From Flavobacteriaceae bacterium EG-1 (lineage in GTDB: Bacteria > Bacteroidota > Bacteroidia > Flavobacteriales > Flavobacteriaceae), in contig NZ_WJPK01000002.1 of assembly GCF_009649685.1 (NCBI RefSeq), positions 660,202 to 724,201 of the forward strand: a DNA stretch of 64,000 nucleotides, in the 5' to 3' direction. The position numbers and the translations under genes were made by a program. The notes beneath the pieces are model-generated. The model searched no databases. It was not told the origin of the DNA and saw nothing but the letters and a program-made list of their open reading frames with translations. This document shows, piece by piece, positions 43,458 to 52,869 of the stretch; position 1 is the first letter of the stretch, and every line of letters starts with the position of its first letter.

Positions 43458-43488
43458 CAAATGTATGTTCGAAATAAAATCTTACAAA
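43458..43488 (-). promoter_or_regulatory. Promoter of the UXS gene
   Basis: On the minus strand TTTG (43488-43485), 19-bp spacer and TACATTTG (43465-43458): a perfect match to the Bacteroidota consensus. The leader to the ATG would be about 36 nt. Confidence 0.62.
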
Positions 43489-43552
43489 AAAATAAGGTTT
43501 AAAAACATAGATATTGGGCAACATGTAAACAAATGAAACTTTTAAGAGTGAA

Positions 43553-44773
43553 TTAATATGTTCTTTCGTTTTCTGACTCCACATCATCTTCATAAGAATT
43601 CTGTTTAACACTTTCTTTCGTCTTTATTTGACCGTTTCTACTTGCATCACTGTTTTTTGCTTTATTTTTAATCTTATCTACTCTTCGCCTAAGCAATATT
43701 TTCTGCTTCATCGTAGTAAAATTATAATTGTATTTAAAAAATATATAGCCTAACAAAATAACTACAGAAACAAGCATAATTGCCAGGCCAAAATTTTTAG
43801 CTGTACTGCCAAGAACAATAAACAGCATTACAAACATTAAATTAAAGCATCCAATTATAAAACTTGCTTGTTTATGACTTAAACCCCAATAGTCTATTAA
43901 TACATGATGAGTGTGATTACGATCAGGGGAAAACGGTGCTCTTTTATTCGCGATACGAATTGCAAACACTCTTGCCGTATCGAATAAAGGAACAATTAAA
44001 ATACTTATTGCAATTAAAGGTGCATTTTCCAATAAAAAAGGAATTTCAGTATAATCTTGTGGTTTTAGGGCTAAAAATTTTAATGTGAGTATACTTATTA
44101 CAAAACCGACCATTAACGACCCAGTATCCCCCATAAATATTTTCTTATCTGAAGACAAGTTAAACCCTAAAAATGCCATTAAACTTGCATTCATGGTTAT
44201 TGCTAATAACGCAAAGAAATATTCCTCGCTTAAATAAAAAATTGTAGTATAGATAACCATAATTACCATTCCTACAACCGAAGCTAAACCGTCTATACCA
44301 TCTATTAAGTTGTATGAATTAATGATGGTCAACATCATAAACCCAGCTATAAACAAGTAGAGGTAATAAGGTATTTCATTAATATTTAAAAAACCATTCA
44401 AAGAACCAATAACAAAACCAGGATTTACTAAGATAAAAGCAACGGCAAATACTTGAGCAACTAGCTTTGCGCCAGGTGATATTACCACCAAATCATCTTT
44501 AAGACCAACAATAAATAAAATTGTAAGACCGGGAATAATATACATAGCTTCATCAAAAACATCGCGGTCTTTAATAAAAAAAAGTGCAAAAATTAAGGTA
44601 TAATAAAAAGAAACGCCTCCTAATGTTGGAGTTCTTTTTGCGTGTGAACTACGGCCATTTGGGTCATCAGTAAGCCTTCTAAACTCAACTACATTTATAA
44701 TTTTTGGTATAGTTAAGTAGGTCAGCATAAAAGCGCCTAATGATATTAAAATGGCTGTTTCTAGAAAAAACAC
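43553..44773 (-). CDS. MraY/WecA-family undecaprenyl-phosphate sugar-phosphate transferase
   Basis: 406 aa, GTG start (no ATG in position). About 11 membrane helices with the family motifs DDPNGRSSHAKRTPTLGG, NLIDGIDGLAS, FMGDTGSL and the HTHH loop (RNHTHH). The final 50 residues are charged and unordered. WecA-type members move GlcNAc-1-phosphate or similar onto undecaprenyl phosphate, the first step of a lipid-linked glycan. In this locus it is the likely initiating enzyme. Confidence 0.9.
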   Translation of the reverse strand: MFFLETAILISLGAFMLTYLTIPKIINVVEFRRLTDDPNGRSSHAKRTPTLGGVSFYYTLIFALFFIKDRDVFDEAMYIIPGLTILFIVGLKDDLVVISPGAKLVAQVFAVAFILVNPGFVIGSLNGFLNINEIPYYLYLFIAGFMMLTIINSYNLIDGIDGLASVVGMVIMVIYTTIFYLSEEYFFALLAITMNASLMAFLGFNLSSDKKIFMGDTGSLMVGFVISILTLKFLALKPQDYTEIPFLLENAPLIAISILIVPLFDTARVFAIRIANKRAPFSPDRNHTHHVLIDYWGLSHKQASFIIGCFNLMFVMLFIVLGSTAKNFGLAIMLVSVVILLGYIFFKYNYNFTTMKQKILLRRRVDKIKNKAKNSDASRNGQIKTKESVKQNSYEDDVESENERTY

Positions 44774-44874
44774 TTTATATAACTATTTATTATGAATATT
44801 CTGACAGAAAATTCAAGATACACCAAAGTTATGGAAAAGCGATTCAATTTCAATCTTTTAACCCCATAGAAAAC

Positions 44875-44905
44875 TAATTCTAACTATTATTTGAATTTAG
44901 AATTA
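44875..44905 (-). terminator. Weak terminator after the DUF1972 glycosyltransferase
   Basis: Nine-bp arms TAATTCTAA (44875-44883) and TTAGAATTA (44897-44905) with a 13-nt loop; the minus strand continues with GTTTTC. It lies 43 bp after the stop of the DUF1972 gene. AT-only stem, so low confidence. Confidence 0.3.
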
Positions 44906-44948
44906 ATTAGTTAGGTAATTAAAACATGCCTATTTTACTTTATATAAA

Positions 44949-46061
44949 TTAAACCGGCTTTGCGCTGAAAAGTGCACTATATTTTTGGCTTATTATTTTC
45001 CAAGTATATCGCTCAGAAGCCACGCTTTTCATTTCTTTAGCAATCTCTAATAACTGAGTCTCATTTTTTTCTACATTTCTAAGCATTACAATCATTTCTT
45101 CAACATCTTTAAAATACAAAGCCCTATTATCGGTTGTAAAACGATTATAGTTGACGTCAAAAGCAATAATTGGCAACCCAAGAAACATCGCCTCTACTAA
45201 TGAAGGGTTTGTTCCACCGGCACTATGACCATGTATATATAAGTGGCAATTACTACGTAATTCATTTAACTTTTGCTGGTCATAAATTGGGTCCAACAAA
45301 AATATATTCTGAAATGATTTATATTCATTTTTTAATTTTTTACCATAATCGCTATTTCCCCAATTACCAACAATAACTATGTTTACATCAGACTTACTAA
45401 ATGCCTCTAATATTATATGAATGTTGTTCTCGGGCTCTATTCGGCAAACTTTAAAAGCATATTTTCTAGGAATTTTTAGAGCTTCTCTCGAGGCTTCATT
45501 AACTTGCTCATGGAAGACATGATCGGCACCATATGCTATTAAAACTGAGTCTTTACCATAGGCGTTCTTTACATGGTCGGCAATACCCTGATTATCTACC
45601 ACAGTAAAATGACTTGAGCGTACTGCTATTTTCTCTTGATATTTTAAATACTTTTTCGCAAAACCATTCCATTTATCTCGTTTCCATTCAAGACCATCAA
45701 TATTTGTGATAATTTTCTTCTTAGAAAAAAAACGAACGAAAGGTATCATAAAGGCTCCGCTAACTCCTAAAATCAGCAGAATATCCGCATAAAAAAAAGA
45801 ATGTATTATTGACCATACATCATAAAGTATACTTGAACTTCCATTCGCGCTAAGAGGCAGGTATTTGAGTTTTGCTCCTAAGTATGTATTCTTTTTCTCA
45901 TTAGCATATTGTGATGCACTACAATAAACCGTAAAATCGTGATTCTCATTGAGTTCTTTTACTAAATACTCAGCCAAAGTCTCAAATCCACCGTACTTAG
46001 CTGGTATTCCAACGGTTCCTATTATTGCAATTTTCAATTTATATGTTTTTATTGCGACCAC
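44949..46061 (-). CDS. DUF1972 glycosyltransferase (GT4-like, rhamnosyltransferase type)
   Basis: 370 aa from a GTG at 46061; a TTG at 46037 gives the more typical family start, just before KIAIIGTVGIPAKYGGFETL. GT-B fold with DUF1972 at about 9-190 and a GT4 C-terminal half with HGHSAGGTNPSLVEAMFLG. Such enzymes often transfer rhamnose or other deoxysugars in O-antigen or capsule synthesis; dTDP-rhamnose genes are in the same locus. It is divergent from the O-antigen ligase gene. Confidence 0.88.
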   Translation of the reverse strand: MVAIKTYKLKIAIIGTVGIPAKYGGFETLAEYLVKELNENHDFTVYCSASQYANEKKNTYLGAKLKYLPLSANGSSSILYDVWSIIHSFFYADILLILGVSGAFMIPFVRFFSKKKIITNIDGLEWKRDKWNGFAKKYLKYQEKIAVRSSHFTVVDNQGIADHVKNAYGKDSVLIAYGADHVFHEQVNEASREALKIPRKYAFKVCRIEPENNIHIILEAFSKSDVNIVIVGNWGNSDYGKKLKNEYKSFQNIFLLDPIYDQQKLNELRSNCHLYIHGHSAGGTNPSLVEAMFLGLPIIAFDVNYNRFTTDNRALYFKDVEEMIVMLRNVEKNETQLLEIAKEMKSVASERYTWKIISQKYSALFSAKPV

Positions 46062-46130
46062 ATAAAACTTAAACTCACTAGAGGGAAAGGTTATATATAT
46101 CTTAGCAGTCTCATAATATTAGGTCGATTC

Positions 46131-46151
46131 ATACTGGTAGACTACCAGTAT
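46131..46151. promoter_or_regulatory. 21-bp perfect palindrome (10-1-10) in divergent promoter region
   Basis: Arms ATACTGGTAG (46131-46140) and CTACCAGTAT (46142-46151) around a central A at 46141. It lies between the divergent DUF1972 transferase (start 46061) and the O-antigen ligase (start 46192). The TGGT/ACCA halves recall FadR-type GntR operators, and a dimeric repressor there could control both genes. A transcribed hairpin is the alternative. Confidence 0.55.
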
Positions 46152-46191
46152 TTATAATAATTCTTTAATTTCACGCGCAAATTATTCAGCT

Positions 46192-47373
46192 ATGTGGCTA
46201 GAAAGGCTAAAAAATGTTTCTTTATTATTTCTAGTTATCACCATTCCTTTTGCAAGACTTTATAACATCAACTCTTACGCAATAGCCTTATTTGTTATTA
46301 CTGTTTTGTGTTCAGCAAAAAAAAAGAATTTTAAACTTTCTTTTTCGTGGTTATTAATACTGTATTACCTACTTATTTGTTTTAATGTTGTATTTATTGA
46401 TCAGACTGAATCTTATATTAATATCACAAAAAACATTCCTCTAATTTTAATACCGGTTGTTCTATTTTTTGTTGACTTTAAAAAATCAACTCTTATCGTA
46501 TTTGTATATAGTATTGCTATTGCCAGTCTTATATCACTTATTTATACTTACATTAAAAGCAAAGGCTATATATTCTATTTTCATAATCCAACCGAGATTA
46601 TTGATCTTCAAATAAACTACCTAAGCATCTTTATTTGCTTTTCACTCGCTATATTATACAATGAAATATTGCAAACAAATATAGCCAAATTGCAACACTA
46701 CATTTTAATTCCTTTTTTCTTTTTTATCCTTGCAATTTTATTCAATCGTACCGGTATAATTATTAGTATTTTAATCACAATATATTTTGTTTTGATTTAT
46801 TTCAAAAAACAAGGCAATATAAAATTCCTTGTCGGTTTTATTGTTTTATTTTGCCTTTTAATGGGCTATATATTTACTAGACCCATTGTAGCACAAAAAT
46901 TTAAGGAATTAGTCAATCAAGACTTTGTTGATGAAACTAATTACTCTAACGGCATTAGCAGTAGATTACTTTCTTGGCAATGCAGTCTGGAAAATATAAA
47001 AAGTGCTGGATTTTTTGGATTTGGAGTAGATAAATCTACTATGCTTTTAAAAGACTGTTATAAGTCTGAACTAAGTGCCAATTCAATTCAATTTATAAAC
47101 GAATATAATTCTCACAATCAATTTCTACAGACAATTATGAATTTAGGGATTATTGGATTTTTACTCTTAATTTCTATTTATGGATGTATTCTTTATGTGG
47201 GAATAAAAAATAAAGACCCTTTACTAATATTCTATTTTATAATCTTACTAATATTTGGCATGACTGAATCATTTCTAATACGGCAATGGGGTTTGGTGTT
47301 CTTTTCATTTTTTACATCATATCTGTTTTTAAAACATACATTGAAAACCAATTCAAATGAGTTTTCTAATTAA
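46192..47373 (+). CDS. O-antigen ligase/polymerase family membrane protein
   Basis: 393 aa, ATG start, about 11 membrane helices. The large extracytoplasmic loop has SSRLLSWQCSLENIK, then EYNSHNQFLQTIMNLGIIGF, the Wzy_C/WaaL signature with the key His. It would ligate or polymerise undecaprenyl-linked glycan on the periplasmic face. A second polymerase-type gene lies at 51676, so this one may be the ligase. Confidence 0.85.
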   Translation: MWLERLKNVSLLFLVITIPFARLYNINSYAIALFVITVLCSAKKKNFKLSFSWLLILYYLLICFNVVFIDQTESYINITKNIPLILIPVVLFFVDFKKSTLIVFVYSIAIASLISLIYTYIKSKGYIFYFHNPTEIIDLQINYLSIFICFSLAILYNEILQTNIAKLQHYILIPFFFFILAILFNRTGIIISILITIYFVLIYFKKQGNIKFLVGFIVLFCLLMGYIFTRPIVAQKFKELVNQDFVDETNYSNGISSRLLSWQCSLENIKSAGFFGFGVDKSTMLLKDCYKSELSANSIQFINEYNSHNQFLQTIMNLGIIGFLLLISIYGCILYVGIKNKDPLLIFYFIILLIFGMTESFLIRQWGLVFFSFFTSYLFLKHTLKTNSNEFSN

Positions 47374-47433
47374 ACTAGTGCTCTTTGAATTCATAAATAT
47401 TTCAACATTATAATTATAACCCATTAATAAACA

Positions 47434-48849
47434 ATGGTTTTTAGCTCTACCGTTTTCATTTTTCTATATCTACCTTTTGTACTTGGCATCTATTTTTTAT
47501 TAGACAAAAAGCTTCGAAACCTTTTCTTGTTGATAGCTAGTTTGTTCTTTTACGCGTGGGGTGAAGGCATTCTTGTACTATTAATGATGAGCTCTATTGG
47601 AGTGAATTACATTGCAGGCCTATTAATAGATATAAGCAACAAAAAACTAAAAACTAGAAGGTCTAACGCTTTTCTAATCATAGGAGTCACCCTAAACCTT
47701 ATGGTTTTAGTATATTATAAATACATTCATTTCATTTTTGAAAACCTTCAATTTTTGGAGCTAAAATTAAACTTCGACACTTCGAATGTAACTTTACCCA
47801 TTGGTATTTCATTCTTTACTTTTCAAAGCATATCTTATTTAATTGATGTACATAGAGGATCCGTTGAAGGTCAACGAAGTATTATTAATCTCGGAATGTA
47901 TATTGCACTTTTTCCACAGCTAATCGCTGGACCTATTGTTCGATATATTGATATTTCTAAAGAAATAGAAAGCCGGAAAGTGACCTCATCACTTTTTAAA
48001 TCGGGAATTAGTAGGTTTTTAATTGGTTTTGCTAAAAAGGTAATCATAGCTAACAATGTTGGCTTTATTGCCGATAAAATTTTTGGGGTACCTGTAGGTG
48101 ATTTATCTACATCAATGACATGGATTGGCGCTATATGCTATTCTTTACAAATTTATTACGATTTCTCTGGATACTCAGATATGGCTATAGGCTTAGGTAA
48201 AATGTTTGGGTTCAATTTTAAAGAAAATTTTGAACATCCTTATATTTCCAAATCAATAAAAGAATTTTGGCGCAGATGGCATATTTCTCTTTCTTCTTGG
48301 TTTAGAGATTATCTCTATATTCCATTAGGTGGGAATAAAAAAGGAAAATACCGCACTTATGTAAATTTATTTATCGTTTTCCTTTTAACTGGCTTATGGC
48401 ATGGTGCTAGTTGGAATTTTATAATTTGGGGATTGTTTCATGGGTTTTTTCTAATATTAGAAAGAATTGAACCCTTTACACTATCTTCAAAATTTAATAT
48501 CCTTAAAAGAATATACTTATTGCTAGTTGTTATCATAGGCTGGGTAATATTTAGAGCCGAAGACTTAGGATATGCAGTTGATTATATTTTTCGAATGTTT
48601 GCCTTTAAAGATGGTGTTTATACCTATCCGTATTTATTTCTAAACACTTATGTTCTTACTATTATTTTACTTGGAATATTATTTGCCACGCCGCTTAGAG
48701 CACTGTTGGTTGAAAAATTAAAGATTATTTTGCCTAATAAATTTGGGGCATTAGCTATAGAGCGTGGTGTTTATATTATGTTATTTTTATTTGCACTTAT
48801 GGAACTAGCCCAAACTACTTATAATCCATTCATTTATTTTAGATTCTGA
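47434..48849 (+). CDS. MBOAT O-acyltransferase, AlgI-like
   Basis: 471 aa, ATG start. Polytopic membrane protein with the AlgI signatures YYDFSGYSDMAIGLGKMFGF, RRWHISLSSWFRDYLYIPLG and LTGLWHGASWN (catalytic His323). AlgI-type MBOATs pass acyl groups, usually acetyl, across the inner membrane to an SGNH partner that modifies an exported polysaccharide. The partner gene starts 1 bp after its stop. Confidence 0.93.
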   Translation: MVFSSTVFIFLYLPFVLGIYFLLDKKLRNLFLLIASLFFYAWGEGILVLLMMSSIGVNYIAGLLIDISNKKLKTRRSNAFLIIGVTLNLMVLVYYKYIHFIFENLQFLELKLNFDTSNVTLPIGISFFTFQSISYLIDVHRGSVEGQRSIINLGMYIALFPQLIAGPIVRYIDISKEIESRKVTSSLFKSGISRFLIGFAKKVIIANNVGFIADKIFGVPVGDLSTSMTWIGAICYSLQIYYDFSGYSDMAIGLGKMFGFNFKENFEHPYISKSIKEFWRRWHISLSSWFRDYLYIPLGGNKKGKYRTYVNLFIVFLLTGLWHGASWNFIIWGLFHGFFLILERIEPFTLSSKFNILKRIYLLLVVIIGWVIFRAEDLGYAVDYIFRMFAFKDGVYTYPYLFLNTYVLTIILLGILFATPLRALLVEKLKIILPNKFGALAIERGVYIMLFLFALMELAQTTYNPFIYFRF

Positions 48850-48850
48850 T

Positions 48851-50560
48851 ATGATTAAACGATATAGCTTGCCTTTACTATTGACAATTCTGGTGTTTTT
48901 TACCATTAAGGTTCTTATAGGAACTCTTAAGTCAAAACCGGAAGAATTAGCAATACAAGTGAATGCCAAAGTTTTAGCAGATGACACTTTTCAAGTTTTT
49001 TATTTAAATGAAAAAGCAAAAGTTTTTAACGAAGAGCAAAGTGTAATTAGTGAGGTAAAAGGTGATTCTATTCTTCAAACGATTCGTTTTAAAATTCCAT
49101 TGGACACCTCCATTAACAAACTTCGGTTAGATATTGGCAAAAACAGAAAACAAAAACCTATTGAAATAACATCATTTATTTTAGCAAATGAATTTGATTC
49201 ATTGACTTACGACATTTCTAAAGACTTCAATAAAAATATTTGTATTGGAGAAGAAAATGGAAAGTTTATAACCAAAACTATTTCTAATAGTTATGACCCT
49301 TTCTTTATTTCAAAATTTAATGCGAAATCCGCCATTTTAAATTTAACTAATGATAAACCGCTTGTACATAATTTTGTCGCTTATCTAATATCTTTTGTTT
49401 TTGCTTTAGCCTTCCTTCTCTCGGCAACCTTGAATAATTTTAGCCTAAATCGATTATCTCCCAATGCATATATTCTATTTTTCATATTAATAATTCTTGC
49501 TCCCCAATGTGCAAAATTATTAGACTCCAGAGCTGAAACAAGTAACGAAAAAAGAAAACTAGCAGAAAAACCGGAGTGGAATTTCAAAGAAAGTTATCCA
49601 AAAGCATTTGAGGCATACTATAATGATAATTTTGGATTGCGTCCTCTTTTAATTAGTTGGTCCAGTAAATTTAAAATAAAGTTCTTTAAAGATTCTCCGA
49701 AACCAGAATTAGCTCAGTTTGGCAAAGACGGATATCTCTTTTTTAATGAATATGAAGAAAAAAGTGGAGGAATATATTCTAGTTATTCTAATACCAACTT
49801 AGCTAGTGAAAAAGAGTTAAATAATGCACTACAAAAGCATAAGCGAATTAAAAATGAATTAGCTCATAAAAACATTGAATATGTATTTGGGTTTTGGCCC
49901 AACAAACACACTATTTATAACGATTTACTGCCGTATACAATGAAATTGCAGCTCGCTAATAAAACATCGTTAGCTGATCAAACTGTCTCGTACTTTGATA
50001 ACGCTAAACTACCTATGTTTGATGTTAGAAAGGACTTGTTAAACAACAAAAATAAAAAGCAATTGTATTTTAAATTCGATTCTCATTGGAATGCTAATGG
50101 GGCATATGAGGCATATTTAGCTTTTTGCAATCAAACTTTTGATCAACTTGGTCTAAAGCCGTTTTCATTAGAAGATTTTGAAGTCACCTATACCCGTGTA
50201 AGAAAAGGAGACTTAACAAATTTAATGGGTATTGACAGCATAACCAATTACTATGATGAAAAACCTATTTATAAGCTAAAGAACAGCAATAAAAGATATC
50301 ATTTTATATATCCCGGAGGTATTTATAAAAATGCTTTTATAACTGAAAACAAAAATAGTGGAAACAACAAAACGGCATTAGTTTTTAGAGACTCTTATGG
50401 AGCTTCTTTCATCCAGTTTTTATCCCTTCATTACGCGAAAGTCATTTATGTCGCCAGAAGTCAGGTGGATATGTATTGGGTTAACAAAACCAACCCCGAC
50501 GTAGTAATATTAGGCGTAGTAGAGCGACGATTACCTTATTTGCTAGATATCGTTGAATAA
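48851..50560 (+). CDS. AlgJ/AlgX-like SGNH O-acetyltransferase with extended N-terminus
   Basis: 569 aa, ATG start. The C-terminal part (about 240-569) has the AlgJ/X triad: D410 and H412 in FDSHWN, and Ser515 in RDSYG. The N-terminal 230 residues are not part of usual AlgJ: a membrane helix (about 7-24), a beta-rich extracytoplasmic segment (about 30-165) and two more helices (about 173-193 and 205-222). Together with the AlgI-like gene directly upstream it forms a polysaccharide O-acetylation module. The acceptor polymer is presumed to be the product of this locus. Confidence 0.85.
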   Translation: MIKRYSLPLLLTILVFFTIKVLIGTLKSKPEELAIQVNAKVLADDTFQVFYLNEKAKVFNEEQSVISEVKGDSILQTIRFKIPLDTSINKLRLDIGKNRKQKPIEITSFILANEFDSLTYDISKDFNKNICIGEENGKFITKTISNSYDPFFISKFNAKSAILNLTNDKPLVHNFVAYLISFVFALAFLLSATLNNFSLNRLSPNAYILFFILIILAPQCAKLLDSRAETSNEKRKLAEKPEWNFKESYPKAFEAYYNDNFGLRPLLISWSSKFKIKFFKDSPKPELAQFGKDGYLFFNEYEEKSGGIYSSYSNTNLASEKELNNALQKHKRIKNELAHKNIEYVFGFWPNKHTIYNDLLPYTMKLQLANKTSLADQTVSYFDNAKLPMFDVRKDLLNNKNKKQLYFKFDSHWNANGAYEAYLAFCNQTFDQLGLKPFSLEDFEVTYTRVRKGDLTNLMGIDSITNYYDEKPIYKLKNSNKRYHFIYPGGIYKNAFITENKNSGNNKTALVFRDSYGASFIQFLSLHYAKVIYVARSQVDMYWVNKTNPDVVILGVVERRLPYLLDIVE

Positions 50561-50566
50561 TAATAC

Positions 50567-51673
50567 TTATTTAATCAATTTGTATCCTTCTAAAGTCTTT
50601 TTCGCTGTTTCCTCCCACACGTATTCTTTAACAATTTTGTCTTTTAACTTATGATTGAATGGTTTTGAATATGCCGTATCAATTGCGCTTCTAATGGACT
50701 CTACGTCATCTGGCTCACAATAATAAGCGTAATCTTCAAAATAGTCTCTTGTATCACCTTTCTCGGTAATTACAATATTTGTTTCCATTGCGGCTGCTTC
50801 TAATGAAGATAACCCAGGGGTTTCCATCCAGGAAATAAGCGCATGTACCTTGGCCAATTTATAATAAATAGGTAATTTATCGTGTGGTATAGGTCCAGTA
50901 AAATAAACGTTATCTCCTGCAGTCTCATGCACTGCATTGGTAAAAGCAGGGTCGTTTTTAGTTTCATTTCCAATTAATACCAATGGGTATTTATCACCCA
51001 CGGCTTTTATTAGGTTAAGTGTAGATTTCCTTCCTTCAATTCTAGCAACTGAAAGAATACAATCTTTATATTTTAGCATATCCTCTTCAATACTATCATC
51101 GGTGACTGTATCAGGATTAAAAAGTTTGGTGTCGACCGCATTTGGCACTACTACATAATTATAATTTTCTAATTTATATTCGCTAGCCACCCTCTTCATT
51201 TCTGACAAAGAATTGGGAAGAAAAACATCGACATCTTCGGTAACCTTTTTTGCTAAACGATAATACCCACGAAAAAGCATATAATAAACTCCCTTATTCA
51301 TGCGGCCATCTTTTAGATGTCTTAGGAATGTTTTTATATAATTAATAGTGTATGGAGAAAGTACATTAGCAACTTTTTGAGCAAAACCACCTCTTGCCTT
51401 TCTTTCAAATTCTGTATACAACCCGTAAATAGTGGATAATGCTACCTTTTTATTATGTTTTTTTGCATGCTTTATTTGCATATAAAGTTCCTGAGGGTCC
51501 ATTAAATTAAAAAGATGCACTAGGTCGTACCCTGTTAAGTCTGGTTCTAATTCGATACTTATATCAACCTCAACACCCAGTTTCCCTAAATATTCTTTAG
51601 TTTTTTCTATTTGTGTTGTGTCGCCACCTGGGGCAGAATATAAATTACTTCTGGACTGGAATAATACTTTCAT
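50567..51673 (-). CDS. Glycosyltransferase family 4
   Basis: 368 aa from the ATG at 51673 (a TTG at 51679 is in frame). GT-B fold with an N-terminal GGDTTQ loop, then SVARIEGRKSTLNLIKAV and the C-terminal nucleotide-sugar site ISWMETPGLSSLEAAAMETN. Sugar donor unknown. Its start overlaps the end of the upstream polymerase gene region by few bases, so they are co-translated. Confidence 0.9.
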   Translation of the reverse strand: MKVLFQSRSNLYSAPGGDTTQIEKTKEYLGKLGVEVDISIELEPDLTGYDLVHLFNLMDPQELYMQIKHAKKHNKKVALSTIYGLYTEFERKARGGFAQKVANVLSPYTINYIKTFLRHLKDGRMNKGVYYMLFRGYYRLAKKVTEDVDVFLPNSLSEMKRVASEYKLENYNYVVVPNAVDTKLFNPDTVTDDSIEEDMLKYKDCILSVARIEGRKSTLNLIKAVGDKYPLVLIGNETKNDPAFTNAVHETAGDNVYFTGPIPHDKLPIYYKLAKVHALISWMETPGLSSLEAAAMETNIVITEKGDTRDYFEDYAYYCEPDDVESIRSAIDTAYSKPFNHKLKDKIVKEYVWEETAKKTLEGYKLIK

Positions 51674-51675
51674 AT

Positions 51676-52863
51676 TCAAATTTTCAATTTAGCAACAAAA
51701 ATAAATGCTGCACAAATAATTAATTGTGGTAATAGGAAAAACAAACCGGGTGCCACGATACCACCAACGGCCAAACGCGAGAAATTTAAACTAAATAATA
51801 TTAGTATTACAAACCAACTTATTTTTCCACTTCGAATAATTAATTCATAGAAAAAACCTGCTACTGCGCCTAAAAAAGAAGCGTGCAAAATTATACCTAT
51901 CCAGCCTAAATTCATGTAAGCCTCACCTGGCGAAGTTATAGTCATTCCTTCACCTTCAAAGGCCATATCGTATTTTGTCTTTAAAATTACTCCTGTAAAG
52001 CCATTGTCATGTAGCCCTAATGCTACTCCTAAATCACTTAAAACCGTATACCCATAATACAAGTCATTATACGTATCAGTATTAAATACTATTGCTTCTA
52101 GGTTACTTACATTTACAGCTGTTGTCCACGCTGTAGATCCTATTGCCATAATTGAAAACTCACCTGTATGGCGGTAATAACCAACAAGGGATAAAAACAT
52201 AATAAACAATACTCCCCATATTATGTATCGATACGAAATTCCTTGCTTTTCTAAATACTTTTTGGTAAAAATAGAATATGCCAAAAAACAAGTGACAACC
52301 AAATACGCAGCAGGACCACGAAACCCAATTCCCATTACTAGAAAAACACCAATAATTAAATATAGTACCGAAACTAACTTAATTTTATTTAGTACAAATT
52401 TCTCAATAGCAAAACGATAAACTAAACTAACACTTATAAGCGCATTTGCAATTAAAATATACTTGCCTAACCCTGCTTTAGCACCTATACGTGCACTTTC
52501 TACATTATCCAAAAAAATGGGTATGGTACCCATCATAAATAGATAAACAAAAAGATACAATCCAACCCCAGATAGAAAAAAAAGATAAAAAGCCCTTTTC
52601 CAATGTTTTAAATCCATTCTAACTAATGGCACTACATCCTTTAGTTTAGGAAATGTCTTAACCAATAAATAATGAGGAACCAAATGTGCTGCAATTATAA
52701 AAACCAACAAATAGGTAATTAGAAGAGCCTTTGTTTTAAAAGTGGTTTCAAAAAAAGGAAAGTAATATTCTAAAGCAAAGGGATATAAGCACAAGAAAAA
52801 TACGAATGCAACCAAAAAGAAAATGGCCGGATGTAAAACATTAAATATTCTAATTTTTCTCAA
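51676..52863 (-). CDS. O-antigen polymerase-like membrane protein (Wzy type)
   Basis: 395 aa, TTG start; no suitable ATG exists. About 10-11 membrane helices and a long periplasmic loop (about 245-310) with VILKTKYDMAFEGEGMTITS and GEAYMNLGWIGIILHASFLG, the pattern of oligosaccharide repeat-unit polymerases. It would link repeat units on undecaprenyl carriers in the periplasm. Confidence 0.82.
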   Translation of the reverse strand: MRKIRIFNVLHPAIFFLVAFVFFLCLYPFALEYYFPFFETTFKTKALLITYLLVFIIAAHLVPHYLLVKTFPKLKDVVPLVRMDLKHWKRAFYLFFLSGVGLYLFVYLFMMGTIPIFLDNVESARIGAKAGLGKYILIANALISVSLVYRFAIEKFVLNKIKLVSVLYLIIGVFLVMGIGFRGPAAYLVVTCFLAYSIFTKKYLEKQGISYRYIIWGVLFIMFLSLVGYYRHTGEFSIMAIGSTAWTTAVNVSNLEAIVFNTDTYNDLYYGYTVLSDLGVALGLHDNGFTGVILKTKYDMAFEGEGMTITSPGEAYMNLGWIGIILHASFLGAVAGFFYELIIRSGKISWFVILILFSLNFSRLAVGGIVAPGLFFLLPQLIICAAFIFVAKLKI

Positions 52864-52869
52864 AAGACT

